Positions 1 to 11,983 of a stretch of DNA of 64,000 nucleotides are shown here, in pieces. Where the stretch lies: positions 44,180,948-44,244,947 of the forward strand of contig OX155980.1 of the NCBI GenBank assembly GCA_944548615.1, read 5' to 3'. Position 1 is the first letter of the stretch. Every line of letters begins with the position of its first letter. Position numbers and translations under genes: made by a program. Under the pieces are notes generated by a model. It made no database searches and was not told the DNA's origin. It saw nothing but the letters and a program-made list of their open reading frames with translations. This DNA is from Micropterix aruncella. Its lineage: Eukaryota; Arthropoda; Insecta; Lepidoptera; Micropterigidae.

Positions 1-2030
1 GGAAATTTTGTACACTATTTCAATTCCTCTATGCTCTTAAATGCTTTGGATACTATTTTATTATGAGACCTTCGTATTTGGTTTATTAGGACAATTACCC
101 ATACGTTTTTGGTAAGAGAAAAACTGTATGGGTGTAGGGGGGGGGGGTGATCTTCGGTGAATTTGGCTATGAACCCACACAAACGCGCTAAGTACAAGGT
201 ACGGCGAAAACGTCTCCAGTTTATCATTTTTTGTTTTTCTCGAAAACTATAAATCGTAGCTATAAGTGCAAATTGTAAAGTTAAATCTGAAAAAAATACT
301 TGCTTATTTGTTGTTACTTTTTATGTCCCAAGTCTTACACTTTTATGGATATCTAATAGCCACCGCGATATTTGAAATATATCAGAATATATTTGCTAAA
401 ATTAAAAAGTATTTTATATGATCATTGCGTGTTCTCCATTCCAACCTTGTTTCTACTTGGTATTATATACTCAGACGAATACTGGCAGTCTTTTTTGGCA
501 ACCTATGCACACCTGGCTAACTTAAGAAAACTTAAGCGACTGTAGACTCGAAGTAGCAGGCTGGCGTTTAACTAGAAATGGCAACCTGTGCTTCCTAAAT
601 GTGGGTGTGATGAATCAGGGCCACCAACATAAACCTAAATATTTATAACAGAAACTAAGAATGATAGCTTATTCAATAATTGCCATAATGAATATTGAAT
701 ACCAGGAGAACCCCTCTTTTTTGTGATAGAACAGAAATAAAAGCAAAAATATATGCACTGATTTAGCCTTTTTGATGGCATTAGCTGATATCAACTAACT
801 AGTGTTATTGATTGAATTCAATTGGTATTAAATATTCTATAAAATACTTTTCTATTTGAATAAGTTAGCATTGTAATTTTTCATAGGTATATTTAGGTTT
901 AGGTTGGTGACCCGGATTCATTGCTCCCGATTGTATAGGTATAATAGGAAAATGTTGGCCTTAAACGAATTTCCGAAAAATCCATATCTGTTTTCGACGC
1001 GATTGCAGACGTGTAATAATTATGTAAGTGTGTGAGTGTCATTATATCACACAACTGTGAGGGAGACAGAATAATTAAAATTAACGTTAGTTAAATCCTA
1101 ATTATTCGATTATTTTAGCAGTTGTTACTTGTAACTACGATAGGGTGTTGGCAACTAGATCGGTTATCATTTTGATCTCTTGTCTATTCATTTTGCATAA
1201 ACTTGCAAAAAAATCACTTCATAATTCAATAAATGCTTCTTGTTTTTGTGCTAATTGAAACAATACCGCAATACTCAAAATGTGCGCACCCAGACATGGA
1301 GTTTTTATACATAATTCTACTAGTTTTCTGTCTAGTTAGGTTTTGTACTAAGTTAGTTTTCTGTCTAGTTAGTTTTCTGTCTGTTAAGAGGACCGAAACA
1401 ACCGAAAGCCTCATGGCCGCCCTAGCACTGCGAGCACTGCACCACCTCGCACCTTAGTAGATACGCCACTGGTGAGGGGATAAAATCAGATAATTGTTTA
1501 CACACCAAATAAAACCAGATAATATGGTGTGTGGATCGCGACCCAACATTCTTGTGATGTTGTGTCGGCTCCTGGCGTCCTAACAACCCTTTTCTTTCTC
1601 TTCTGGGACTGTCGCTAATATGGCAAACCTCGTTGTATCGTTAGATAGTTAAAAAAATCAACTGACAACTGACGCCGATAATGTGAACTTGGGCCTTTTT
1701 AAAATGTTTAAACTTAATATTTTCCTTCTGTCAAGCAATATTTAGCTTATATAAAGCTATAAACAGAGGTACTACATATGTCAACATTATTGCTGCTCGT
1801 TGCAAATACATAGCAAAAAAGTTAATTTTTAAAGGTTTCCATTACACAAACAATGTTAATTTCCCACCAAGCTATGATAAATAGGAATGAAAAAAAACCT
1901 CAAAGCGACGAATTTCATTTTAGAATATTTTACTTTTAATTATGTCGCCGTTAACTTGGACCACGGTGCAGCGGTGTATAGCGCATCAAATTGGTATACG
2001 TTAAAGTAATAAAAAAAAATACGTGTGGCA
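1..2030. other. AT-rich DNA without recognisable gene
   Basis: No coding sequence or repeat that I can name. A run of G lies near 137-147. Three short direct repeats around a ttttctgtctagtt core lie at about 1320-1385. The reading frames of 60-75 codons found here look like chance openings. Confidence 0.5.
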
Positions 2031-2040
2031 CTCGGGGACT

Positions 2041-2625
2041 GCCGCGGTAAAGCTATTGCATAGCATTTTTAACAACTTATGCAATTATAATTATTTATTT
2101 ATTTTATTTTTTCTGATATCAGATAACTGCGCTCTATCGTAAAAAGTTGAAATTATTCGGAATCATTTGCTGCTGCGGTAGCAAATGATTGGGAATAATT
2201 TAAACGTCTTCCGATAGAGCGCCGCGCACGATTTTTTTATTCGATAAAGCAAAAAAACCGGATTATTCGAAAAAAATCGTAGATAAAAAGATAGATAATT
2301 AAATTACCTTTAAAATGGTTCAGGTTTTATAATAATACGCCAGATAGTATTTGCGTAGTAGTCGTTTTTGTGTTCGGGTAGACATAATTTCACTAATTAA
2401 TTACACTATGTAATATAAACAAAATCTAAAATACTGAAAGCTAAGAATATTAGGAAAATGTTCTTGTTTAACATATATTTTTTTCGAATCGTAAGCCGTA
2501 CTCGTTTAGACGTAATTATCAGTTTAAAATGATTAATTTTCGTTAAGAAATTTCTTCATTCGGTCGCCGCGCTGGCCTAGGCCCGCGATAAAAGCTATGC
2601 AATAGCTTAAAAGCTATGCAATAGC
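2041..2625. repeat. Foldback/MITE-like repeat cluster
   Basis: Contains a clear hairpin. The outer arms gcgctctatcg (2129-2139) and cgatagagcgc (2212-2222) are exact complements. The inner arms at 2151-2171 and 2180-2200 match at 19 of 21 positions around an 8-base loop. A second inverted pair sits further out: aaagctattgcatagc near 2049 is complementary to the doubled agctatgcaatagct block at 2592-2625. This suggests a non-autonomous foldback or MITE-type element of about 0.6 kb. No transposase is present and no family can be named. Confidence 0.5.
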
Positions 2626-4230
2626 TTAATAAATTTAAACGATTAATCCGATATTTTGTATTTTATTGAATAATTCCCTGTATTCGTTTGATAGAGCAGT
2701 ATATACATTTTACTTCATAATAATCGAAACTCGCAAAATTTTGTGCACGTACTCGTACATAGAATCGCGCACCCGCCTATGTTATTGCCTTGATCTTGCC
2801 TACATTACGCGTCGGTGATATCGGGAAAGTGGGGGCCCTACCGCTGGGAATACTTATTACGGCTTATTGGTCCTGGAACGACGAGGGTCTTTGGGACAAA
2901 CAAAATTTCTTGCGAGCCTGTTTTCAGGGACGCTTACACAGCGTCCTAATGGCCTATTTCGTTATTTTATTTTTCACAGGTTTTCGCTTCGAGCTGATAT
3001 GATATGATTTCGCTTCGAGTTGATAAATGGGTTCCTCTATTTTGCAGGTCATTTTTTTTTTAAATTTTAAAACAGTTGATAGGAGTTCCTACACTTGGTT
3101 ATGTCAAAAGTAATAAAAATAACAAGTATAATATAAATACCTATTAAGGTATAAGATATGAACGTCGGTATTGCAAGGTATGAACGTTGAACATCATATG
3201 AACGTTGAACAACATCTTTCATATTTTTATGGAAGATGATGGCGATAAACATTTAAGCAATTGAAGTGTTATTTGAGTTAAGGGAATGATACATGTAAAC
3301 CCGAAAACATCATTTCGTAGTCTGACTTTTATAACAATATAAAGTTGGTGGATAAAGGGCTAATGTAATTTTTTACAAAAATCTCGTATTGTACGAGAAT
3401 ATAAACTGTGACTTTTACTTAAGATTCTCTCTATGAGATTCCCGCAACGAGATTCTTTAGGAGATTCTGTCATAAATACTATGTGATTTACGTAGATGAC
3501 AATCCACGTTAAACTTTTATTTAAATCATTTTTCGCTAAACGTAGCACATTTAATCCAAAGTATTATATTTTATGCCTTAGAGTGTAACATCCTGGGTAC
3601 GAAACCACATGTTGTCCTTTGAACAGTGATTTTTTCCTTTTTTTTTTGTATATTATGGATATAAAATAATAATTGATATTTTCAAAATAAAATAGCTACT
3701 CAAAATCTGATGATTTTTAAACAATACCACAAGTAAATTAATATGGAGCCTCACATCATTTGAAAAGAATTTATAAATAAATGTTTGATTGTTACATTTT
3801 CTATTTTTTCAGGTAAGTTCACAGACATGCACTGAAGCGACATCTATGCGTTATGCTTCAAAATGCCCTAAAACCCGTAAAAGGTATGTTTAACTTTATA
3901 TGAATTCTCGCTGATACCTACTCCCTCTGCGTGCAGATGGCAATAATATTCCATTCTGATAGGTATTTAGCGAGGACGCAAACCGTTCGGTTAGTCATGG
4001 CACAGAATGACGAATAGTACCTACTGGAAATGGAGAAGATTAGGTTGATTAATAAATTTATAGAGAGCGCTAAATTGTAAAAGAGTTATTTAAGGACGGA
4101 GTTAAGTTAATCGGAGTATATAACAACATAAAGTAACATGTATGCATAAAAAACAGTATTTTAAGAAATATTATCTTTTTATTGTACCTACATATAATTC
4201 CAACAATATAAAATTTACTAATATAATATA
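2626..4230. other. AT-rich DNA without recognisable gene
   Basis: Only small local repeats are visible: a doubled ttcgcttcgagnTgata block at about 2985-3026, and a doubled catatgaacgttgaaca block at about 3176-3212. No protein-family match was seen in any frame. Confidence 0.45.
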
Positions 4231-4404
4231 CAAAAAACCCTCTTATATCGAACCCGCATATAACGAATTTCCGCTTATATCGAATATTTTTTGCGGTTCC
4301 TTGAATTTTCCTACGCTAATTCCTGTGCTAATTTTCGCGCATATATCGAACCCGCTAATTTCGAACCAAATTTTCGATCCCTTGATCCAAATTTTAACCA
4401 GATA

Positions 4405-4707
4405 ATGGGCCCGATTGCGTTTCTTTGTGAACTAAAACTAAAATTAGTCCAAGCGAACGAGACAGAGCGATACGTTAGAGCGGAATATGAAACGAACGAT
4501 CGTCGATAAATACTACCTGCCGAACTTATACTCGTCCGAATAAATTCGAGCATATTTCGTGCGGTGTAAGATTTGACCTTGGCGGGCAGTTTTAATGCGA
4601 AAAGTGACAACCGGTCATCTCACACTTCGCTCTAGCGTATTACCCTGTCTCGTTCACATGGACTAATTTCCGATTTTAGTTCACGAAGAAACGCAATCGA
4701 GCCCAAT
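4405..4707. mobile_element. MITE with about 75-bp inverted arms, nested in the pogo-like element
   Basis: The left arm begins at 4405 (tgggcccgattgcgtttctt) and runs to about 4482. The right arm runs from about 4623 to 4707 and is its inverted copy (ending acgcaatcgagccca), with scattered mismatches. The middle is about 140 bp and non-coding. The flanks ataa and atat suggest a short AT target duplication, but I cannot fix its length. The reading frames across it are shadows of the inverted arms. Confidence 0.65.
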
Positions 4708-4945
4708 ATAGCAAAGACCTTGACCAGATTTTTTTTAAATGTGCTAGATAAAAACAAGGGAAAAGCAATGATTACAGAAAAAAACACATTTATAAAATTA
4801 AATGATAAACGTGTTTTTATTGAACGTTCAAGCAAAAAAAATAAGCCTGACTAGATGTCAGGCGATGTCTAAACATGGCTAGAAAATTATAGTACAATTA
4901 ACTTGGACGCGACAGAAATTAAGTAATGTAGATGCTCATCACTTC

Positions 4946-5044
4946 TTGAAAAAGTCATCAAGGGTTGATTGCTTAAGGTGTTCGGTAACTGCAGTGATGG
5001 TCAGATTTTCTACTTTCTCTAGCATCCTGGATATCTCTGCGTTC
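4946..5044 (-). pseudogene. C-terminal tail of a pogo/Tigger-type transposase
   Basis: Read on the minus strand, this stretch gives an acidic, leucine-containing tail ending in LDDFFKK and a stop codon. That ending is characteristic of the pogo/Tigger branch of DDE transposases, whose C-termini often finish in short SxxDxFFxK-like motifs. A stop codon lies immediately upstream in the same frame, and no DDE catalytic residues remain, so only a remnant of roughly 33 codons is recognisable. It lies inside the TA-flanked terminal repeats at 4231-5381, which is the expected place for a transposase 3' end. The family call rests on the tail motif plus the termini. Confidence 0.5.
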
Positions 5045-5383
5045 CCAGCTCAGAGCATGAGAGCGCTTGCACAGCGCGTAGGGCGCGTAAATTTTCAAGT
5101 TCAAAATGATATAAATAGAAAACCAGAAATATATCGAAAATATGTATGTTTGTATTTGATCAAATTAATTATCAAAATTTCAACCGTAATATTAGTGTCC
5201 TCTATTGAAAAACTGTAAGGCTAGTAGTGGGAAGACATTATTTTATTTCCAAGATCTTTGATTTTTACAAATTTTTTGGCCTTTAAAAGCAAAAATATAC
5301 GTTTCCCATTTATAACGAATTCTCGCTTATATCGATTTTTTACTCCGACCACCTAAAATTCAATATAGGCGGGTTTCACTGTA

Positions 5384-7745
5384 TCAAACATTATCAACTT
5401 TACTAACCTACCACCGATATATTATATTGGTATGCGACTGGCCAAGAAGTAAAAGTGGACCGATATAGAAACATACAATGTGTTGTCATTAATATATTTT
5501 ACTCATTTAAAATTATTATTTAATTACATTATAATAATTATTTCAGCTTTGTTATTTTATGAAACATGTATGCATAACATGTATGCATAAAAAATGTAAA
5601 TATTAAATTTTCTAATATGTTTCTTTGATACTTTCCGGTAGCTTCTTACACAGGTGAGTTTTTTAATAGCGACATACTTGTAGTGGGTGAATTATTACGA
5701 GCAATCAAGCAGGTTTTGATAATTTAAACAAAAAAGTAAATATTTTTTATTTTTTGAACAACATTATTATATATTTTTTTTTTGTTACTTAAAAAATATA
5801 TCAATTGCGTTGATTGCGCTGCGCTATCTAGCGGTAGGTAAAATATTATGAATATACAATTTCCTTTCTTTTTAATTTTTGATTTTTCCCAAAAATTTAA
5901 ATTAAAAGTTGCCTACTGATTAACCCACTACAAGGATGTCACTAAAAAAAACTCACGATGTAAATATATATTCTTATATAAAATAGGTTTTTTATTGTAT
6001 TTCTAGTAGCGGTCTAGTTGGGTTTATAATAAGTATTCTTTTCGGGTAATATGATCATGTCGGTCCCGCAATTGCAGTAAATTATTTTGTGGTTTTTATA
6101 TTATTGTTACAAGTTCTAAAATAAAAATTCTTGGTAAATTATGGAGATTTCTGTTTTAATATGTGGTTTGGATGACACTATTTCCGGAGAAATTTAGTAT
6201 AGTTTCTGTAGAATAAAGTTTTTTAAAGAATCTGTTATATTATTATTTCCCCATAGAGCTTTTCCATTTTTGGATCAGGAATGTGCATAGTTATAGTAAA
6301 AGTTTATTAATACCAAAAAATATAAACTGTGAAATAACATAACTTCATATGATGACATATGATGACATAAAATCAACATATATACTTCTTTATATATAAA
6401 AACAAGGTACTTTTGGTTCAATTACAAAATAATAATCAGAATCAGATTACAAAAAAATAAATAATAGTCAATAAAATATATAAATAATAAAAAATGTGTT
6501 CAAAAATTATCAACTTTAGAAGTAACACTGAGATTTAAATAAATTATAAAACAAAATTATTTATTATAAAAAACTAACTCTGGATGATATAATAATAAAC
6601 AATATCATGTTGACACATAATCCATATTATATATAGGTTTAAAAAATATTTGTTTAAGAATTACCAAAGAGATTTGGTAGATATTATACTATAATTGTCT
6701 TTTAAATTATAAGACAGCCTTGTCAAATTCATCCAAATTATAGCGAACATGGAAAGCTAGGTTTCTTTTCAAACATTTCTGAAATGACACATCTAGATAG
6801 GATTGGATAGTATACATAAATCAGCTACAATAAGTTATCGAAATTCGGATTTGCTCTACAGGTCTCAAAAGATGCCATTGATCAAAAGACAGCAATCACA
6901 ATTTATAACGCGTATGGAAAACCGGGTAAAGCACTCTAGTTTACATGAACGTAACACACGCAATAAAAATAACATTGTAGTTGCCAAAGTGCGGCTCTGT
7001 TTATACCAAAAATAGTTTTTTATTTTATATTTGGGCTTTAAATTTTTCACCCTGTTAAATTTGTTTCATATATAGGTACATACATACCTTTTCATACTAA
7101 CTAGCAAAATAAAATCATGTTTCCTTTGGAAAACAAGGTACTATTAAGTACCTTGTTTTAAATTTGGGTAGTATCTCCTTCCGTGACTTTTGAGAACTTG
7201 CCACTGAACTTGCGGTTAAACCGAATATGGGTAAGTCGATTGCTATAAATATCCTCATATAAACATTCCATGTGTGACTTTACTGCAAAAACGAGTTGCG
7301 AAAATTGAAATGTCATCCCTACTTACACGCTCCAATTACAGGCCGACATAAATTCCCACCGACTTGTTAAACGGGAACGACGCAGCTGTTGATTTTCCCT
7401 GGCTGAGTTACCACAAATGGAATAAACATAGCAACCCTTAAGGGGAATACAGTCGTTATAGACATTTTTGATTAACATGTTTTTTTTCGAATTAGGTACG
7501 AATTCAGTAAAACATTTTTAGAAATTAGCAAAAAGATCAAATCATGGAACAAGAAATATGAAATAAGTAATAAAAATTTAAAACCAAATCAATTAAATAC
7601 AAATTTAAATGAATACAGAAATAGGAGTCACGATAAAAAAATGTGATGTAAAATGTTTAATTAATACCTAAAATTAATAGCGTTGAAATAGTAAAATTAA
7701 ATATTATTCGGAATAAAAATTTAAATAGTAAAACATAAAAAAAAA
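5384..7745. other. AT-rich DNA without recognisable gene
   Basis: No gene, terminal repeat or long tandem repeat was seen. The openings at 6803-7015 and 6865-7050 overlap on opposite strands and match no family I know. Confidence 0.45.
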
Positions 7746-7780
7746 CTTTCATTTAATACTTCTTCTCCGTCATACCCTCA

Positions 7781-8560
7781 TTACTGAGGATCGTGGTCAC
7801 TAGACAACAGTTTGACTATAAACCGTTTTGTTGCTTCTTTTATGAGGTCGTTCCATCTGGCCGGTGATCTGCTACTACTTCTTCTTTTATCACTTGACCC
7901 CTGGAAAGCATTTTCTCCAGATTCTCTGGGTTTCTCCTGGTAACGTGACCGAAGTACTGGAGGACGTTTCTCGTGCATACAGTGAAGAGCCTCACTTGGA
8001 TGCCGAGTTCTTCAAGGACATATTTGTTGGTGCAGCGTGCTGTCCATGGGATTCCTAGCATTTTACGCCAACACCATATCTCCAGTGCATCAATTTTGGT
8101 ACGTATCCGAGCCTTCAGGGTATGGACCTTGAAGGCTGCATCGGAGACCCATGTCTTGATACATGTCATAGAGAAAGATCGAGAAAACCAGAGCTCGAAC
8201 CAGCCTGACCGCTTACTAATACCCCGATTCTTCCACAGCCTTTCTAGGTTGCTTATGGCCGACCTTGCCGTCTGGCTTATGCGTGAGACCTCCTTTTCGC
8301 AGTTCCCGTCGTTGCATACCATGGAGCCCAGATAGACATAGATCTTCTTTCACAACTTAAAGGTCACTCAGCTCGTTGGTGCGTTGCATTGTTCCAGCCT
8401 GATCCACAAACATGAGTTTGATCTTGCTGCGGTTCATGTGCAGTCCACAATTCTTACTTTCCTTTTCCATCCTGCGTAATAGGGTCGCCAACCCATTTTC
8501 ATCGGCACCTATGATGATCGAGTCATCGAAAAATCTTAGCCCGTGCAGCTATCTCGCTGT
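7781..8560 (-). pseudogene. 5'-truncated RTE-type LINE, reverse transcriptase C-terminal half
   Basis: The minus-strand frames encode the end of a non-LTR reverse transcriptase. From 8545 down to 8400 there is a degenerate catalytic box (FFDD in place of the usual FADD), followed by a GLHMN.SK-type motif. From about 8180 to 7840 there is the IWCWRKMLGIPWTAR, TNKYVLEELGI and YFGHVTRR series. That series is typical of the C-terminal region of RTE-group endonuclease-reverse transcriptases. The protein ends at 7781 with a DHDPQ-type terminus. The sequence is split over two frames, and the endonuclease and front half of the RT are missing, so this is a dead 5'-truncated copy. No poly(A)-type tail is obvious. 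The RTE assignment is by recall of family motifs. Confidence 0.7.
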
Positions 8561-9540
8561 ACCTTTTAAATATTTTATAATTGACCTCTAATTATTGTTA
8601 AAAATATGTTAGTTTATTTTTTCATAGTATCAATAGGTGTTCCTACGAGTTATACTGTATTTTCCGTTGTATAATACATGAAATTAAAACGATATTTTGA
8701 ATATTTAAATAAAATTCTTATTTTTGTGATAGTAAAATAAATTTCACAAGTTACTATACAAATTATTTATAACGTTTATTAACTATATCCACTATTATAA
8801 AATGTAACTTTTTAACTACATTTATAAGGTATTTGCAATTCCAGAATATATTTTAAAAATATTTTCATTTTTTAAATATAAAGTTGTATCACATAAATTA
8901 AATATCACATAAATACTATCATCTCTTATTCTTATTCTGTTCTTTTCTGACGCACTGACTTTATTTTAGATGTTTAAAAAAAATCGACGACTATAGATTT
9001 TAATATATTATCGAACCACATTTGAGCACTTTAAAATCATTTTCCACGAAGGAAAGGTGGGGAAGATAACGAGCATACGTATTTCGGAAATAAGGAAAAA
9101 TGTCGGGGAAGCGGCTCGTCTTGGAGCTTCCGCCCTCTTGCCGATAACGCCATACTTCGATGTCACGATAACGACGTTAAGTGTCTTTCGTTTGCATACA
9201 AAAATCTCTCTATTCTATATAGACTTCGACGCTGTTGTCGCCTAACAACATTGCTGACATGTGTTTTCAATAGTCGATCTTGCGACAGCCGCAAAAGTCT
9301 CCTAAATGTGCACTATAACATTGTACACAATTTCACATTCACCGTATACTCATAATTTACAATTTTCTTTATTGTTACAACAATATTTTTACAAGATTTT
9401 TAATAACCTGCAATGTTCGCATGCAAATTGTCCGTTAAAAATTTGTAAATTATTTTTTACATACTTGCTGGTATCCGATTGAGCTGAAATTTGACATTTG
9501 TAAGTTCGGTGAAAATGCAATATTATGGTACAATCGAGCT
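8561..9540. other. AT-rich DNA without recognisable gene
   Basis: A slightly less AT-rich patch at 9050-9245 holds a 62-codon opening (9057-9245, plus strand) with no family I recognise. There is no evidence of splice-bounded coding. Confidence 0.4.
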
Positions 9541-9544
9541 GATT

Positions 9545-9815
9545 TGATGATGGAGCCGGAATGTAGGGACTGAAACTGCCTGATGGCAAATGGTAGGACA
9601 TTGGAATTTGGGCTAGTATGTTTTGTTATCATGAGTACTTTCCATTACACATAATGACGAGGATCTGAAGATGGAGCCCGGGGATTGCCATTGAAGCTCC
9701 CTAATGAAGGGCTCATTTGTTTTGTGTCTTGAGTACTTTCAATTACACTTAATCACGAGGGTCTGAAGAAGGAGCCGGAATATTACCACTGGAAATCCCT
9801 GATTGTATTAATATT
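9545..9815. repeat. Imperfect tandem repeat, about 115-bp unit
   Basis: Three related units start at gatggagccggaat (about 9549), gatggagcccgggg (about 9670) and gaaggagccggaat (about 9769). The units also share gagtacttt.cattacac.taat.acgagg.tctgaag. They differ by many substitutions and indels, so the array is old. Origin unknown. Confidence 0.5.
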
Positions 9816-11980
9816 TAAAAAAAATGTGTTATCATTCTTCTTTGAGTGCCTTGTCCAGATCGGGATTAGAAAATCTTGGCTACGATTTTCCTCTTCCAGG
9901 CCTGAGAAGGCCATTCTTAGGATATAGTCAAAAAGTCCTTTATCTTCCACGCCGTTGTTCGAACGCCGCAACCGTGGACTTCACTGTACAGATCCATATC
10001 TAGTCTTGAATCGAGATCCTATTCTTTAGTTAGCACCACGCTGCTAGTTAGTATAATATATATCCGCCAAGTTGATGGTAATGAAATACGAAAGTATATA
10101 CATATATCCTCCATCCGCCATGGTAATGAAAAATATCATTTAAAATCATGAAGAAATTCTTGTACCTAAAATACTTAACGTTTTATCGAAAATATTGGAG
10201 AACGTCAGTCAGCCACTTGTAGAGAAAGGTAATTAATCTCACTCCACGTTTTAATCCTACGATTGAGAGATGTGACTCATGATATACGCGCTTGCTTTAG
10301 CGGTATGCTAAAGCTTCAAATATGACAACGTCAAATGTGATAAATTAATTAATATACTTAGGATGATTGAAGTAGACGAGAGGGGATTATTGAGCGTTTT
10401 GAAGGTAATATGGCAAGAATTTAAGCAATATCTCTTGAAATAAATAGTTATCTAGTAAAATTTTATAAAATTTAGGTAATTTTGTAATTTTATTTAATTT
10501 TATCCACATTTCGATAGGATTTTTAGTGAGTGGCGTAATAATTAGTACTGGCGTAATAATTAGTACTGAAATCAGCTCACATAAAATAAATCAAATGGAA
10601 TTATAGCTAAATAGGTAAAATTCATTAAAATCAATTATAGATAGGCAAACATAGCTGGATGCACTTTGGGTTAATGATTTTATAACAATTACAACAATAA
10701 TATATAATAATTTGGGCCAATTAAGATCCATTTTGTGTTCATTTTTCAGTTTTTTTTGACACTGATAAAATCGGTTAAGTCACCCTAAGACTTTCTGGCA
10801 AGTAGACAGGTACTTTTTTCATCTGAATATTCATTTCATAAATAATGTCATGAGCAGTTTGCGAAATTCCTGTTAATATGCGACGCAACGGAATGAAAAT
10901 TCGAATGTCGAACACGCGTCATCTCATTCAATTTAAAAATCAAAATACCAACGCGGGTCTCCGTAAGCCTTCGAATACGAGTTTCGAATAAGCCACTCAT
11001 CGCTAGCGTCACCGCTTTTAAACCTATACTATTTAGTTAATGCACGGAGGATTTTAAATATTATTTGCGTCGCTTGTATATGAGATATTCTAACCAAAAT
11101 GTGATGTTTGTATATAAGATATTCACAATGTGATTTCCGGTCAACAAGGCGCATAAGTACCAAATTTCAAGTTTCCAAGTCCAATCATTTTGAGATTAAT
11201 ATAAGACTAGCGCACCCTCTGGTGGACCGATTTCAACCACAATAATATTACCACTTGATGACCAAATGATGACCAAATGATGGCTGCTTGAAAAATTTCA
11301 GCTCAATCGGATTAAACGTTTGGACGCTATCGGGGAGACAGACAGACTTTAATCTGGGAATGGTCTTAATCGTCTCGAGGAGGGAGAGGGGGCGGGGTAA
11401 AATGGAAATATCCGTCTTATTAATGAAAAAAAATCGCGTTCACGATAATTTACTTACCGACGCGTCAGTTGGTGGGCCGGTAAAGTAATAGGTGGTATGT
11501 GTTAAGGGAAAAAGTCAACAAAATATCCGAGATTGAACAAATCAGAGCTTTTTACTAACATTAAAGTTGGACTGCATGTTAAAATATTGGAAGTTAAATT
11601 ATAACTTTTAATATTCTTTTATTTTGAAACCAAAATAAATGTAAATACAATTTTAATATTCAAAAATAGATTATTTATTTTTAAAAAAGACGATTTACAA
11701 AATAACATTACGTGAAATCGCGTCATAAATGTCGAAAAAAATTACAAAGAAGCTACATTTATCAAAGCCAATCAGATGTGCAAAATAATATTTTAACAGA
11801 GGTTTATATTACATTATGAATATTTCCTTATAATAATTATGAATATTTCCTTATTATTATTTCCTTATAATAATAAGCCTTTATTCGCTGACCGTATTAT
11901 ACAATTTTGCCTTATGTGGTAAAACAATATCTTTAATTATTTTTTAAATCTAATTTTTAAATAAGGTATCATAATATTAT
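9816..11980. other. AT-rich DNA without recognisable gene
   Basis: Contains a doubled ggcgtaataattagtact (10532-10568) and a repeated tgaatatttccttat/ataataat block (11818-11878). The segment at 11290-11350, with a tcagctcaatcggattaaacg phrase followed by gacagacagac, resembles the tail of an interspersed repeat, but I cannot name the family. Confidence 0.4.
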
Positions 11981-11983
11981 TCT

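Larger units (their letters stand above)
4231..5381. mobile_element. pogo/Tigger-like DNA transposon remnant
   Basis: The right end reads ...ggcgggtttcactg followed by TA (5382-5383). The left end caaaaaaccctcttatatcgaa is preceded by TA (4229-4230). In inverted orientation the two ends align over about 23 bases (CA..AAACCC.C.TATAT.GAA). TA flanks and this type of terminus are usual for Tc1/mariner-pogo elements. A minus-strand transposase tail (4946-5044) supports the assignment. Most of the transposase is gone, and a separate MITE occupies 4405-4707. Additional partial copies of the cgcttatatcgaa motif lie at 4255-4290 and 5320-5340. Confidence 0.6.

Noticed and set aside
7973..8335. 120-codon plus-strand frame
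   Set aside because: Antisense to the RTE reverse-transcriptase remnant on the minus strand.
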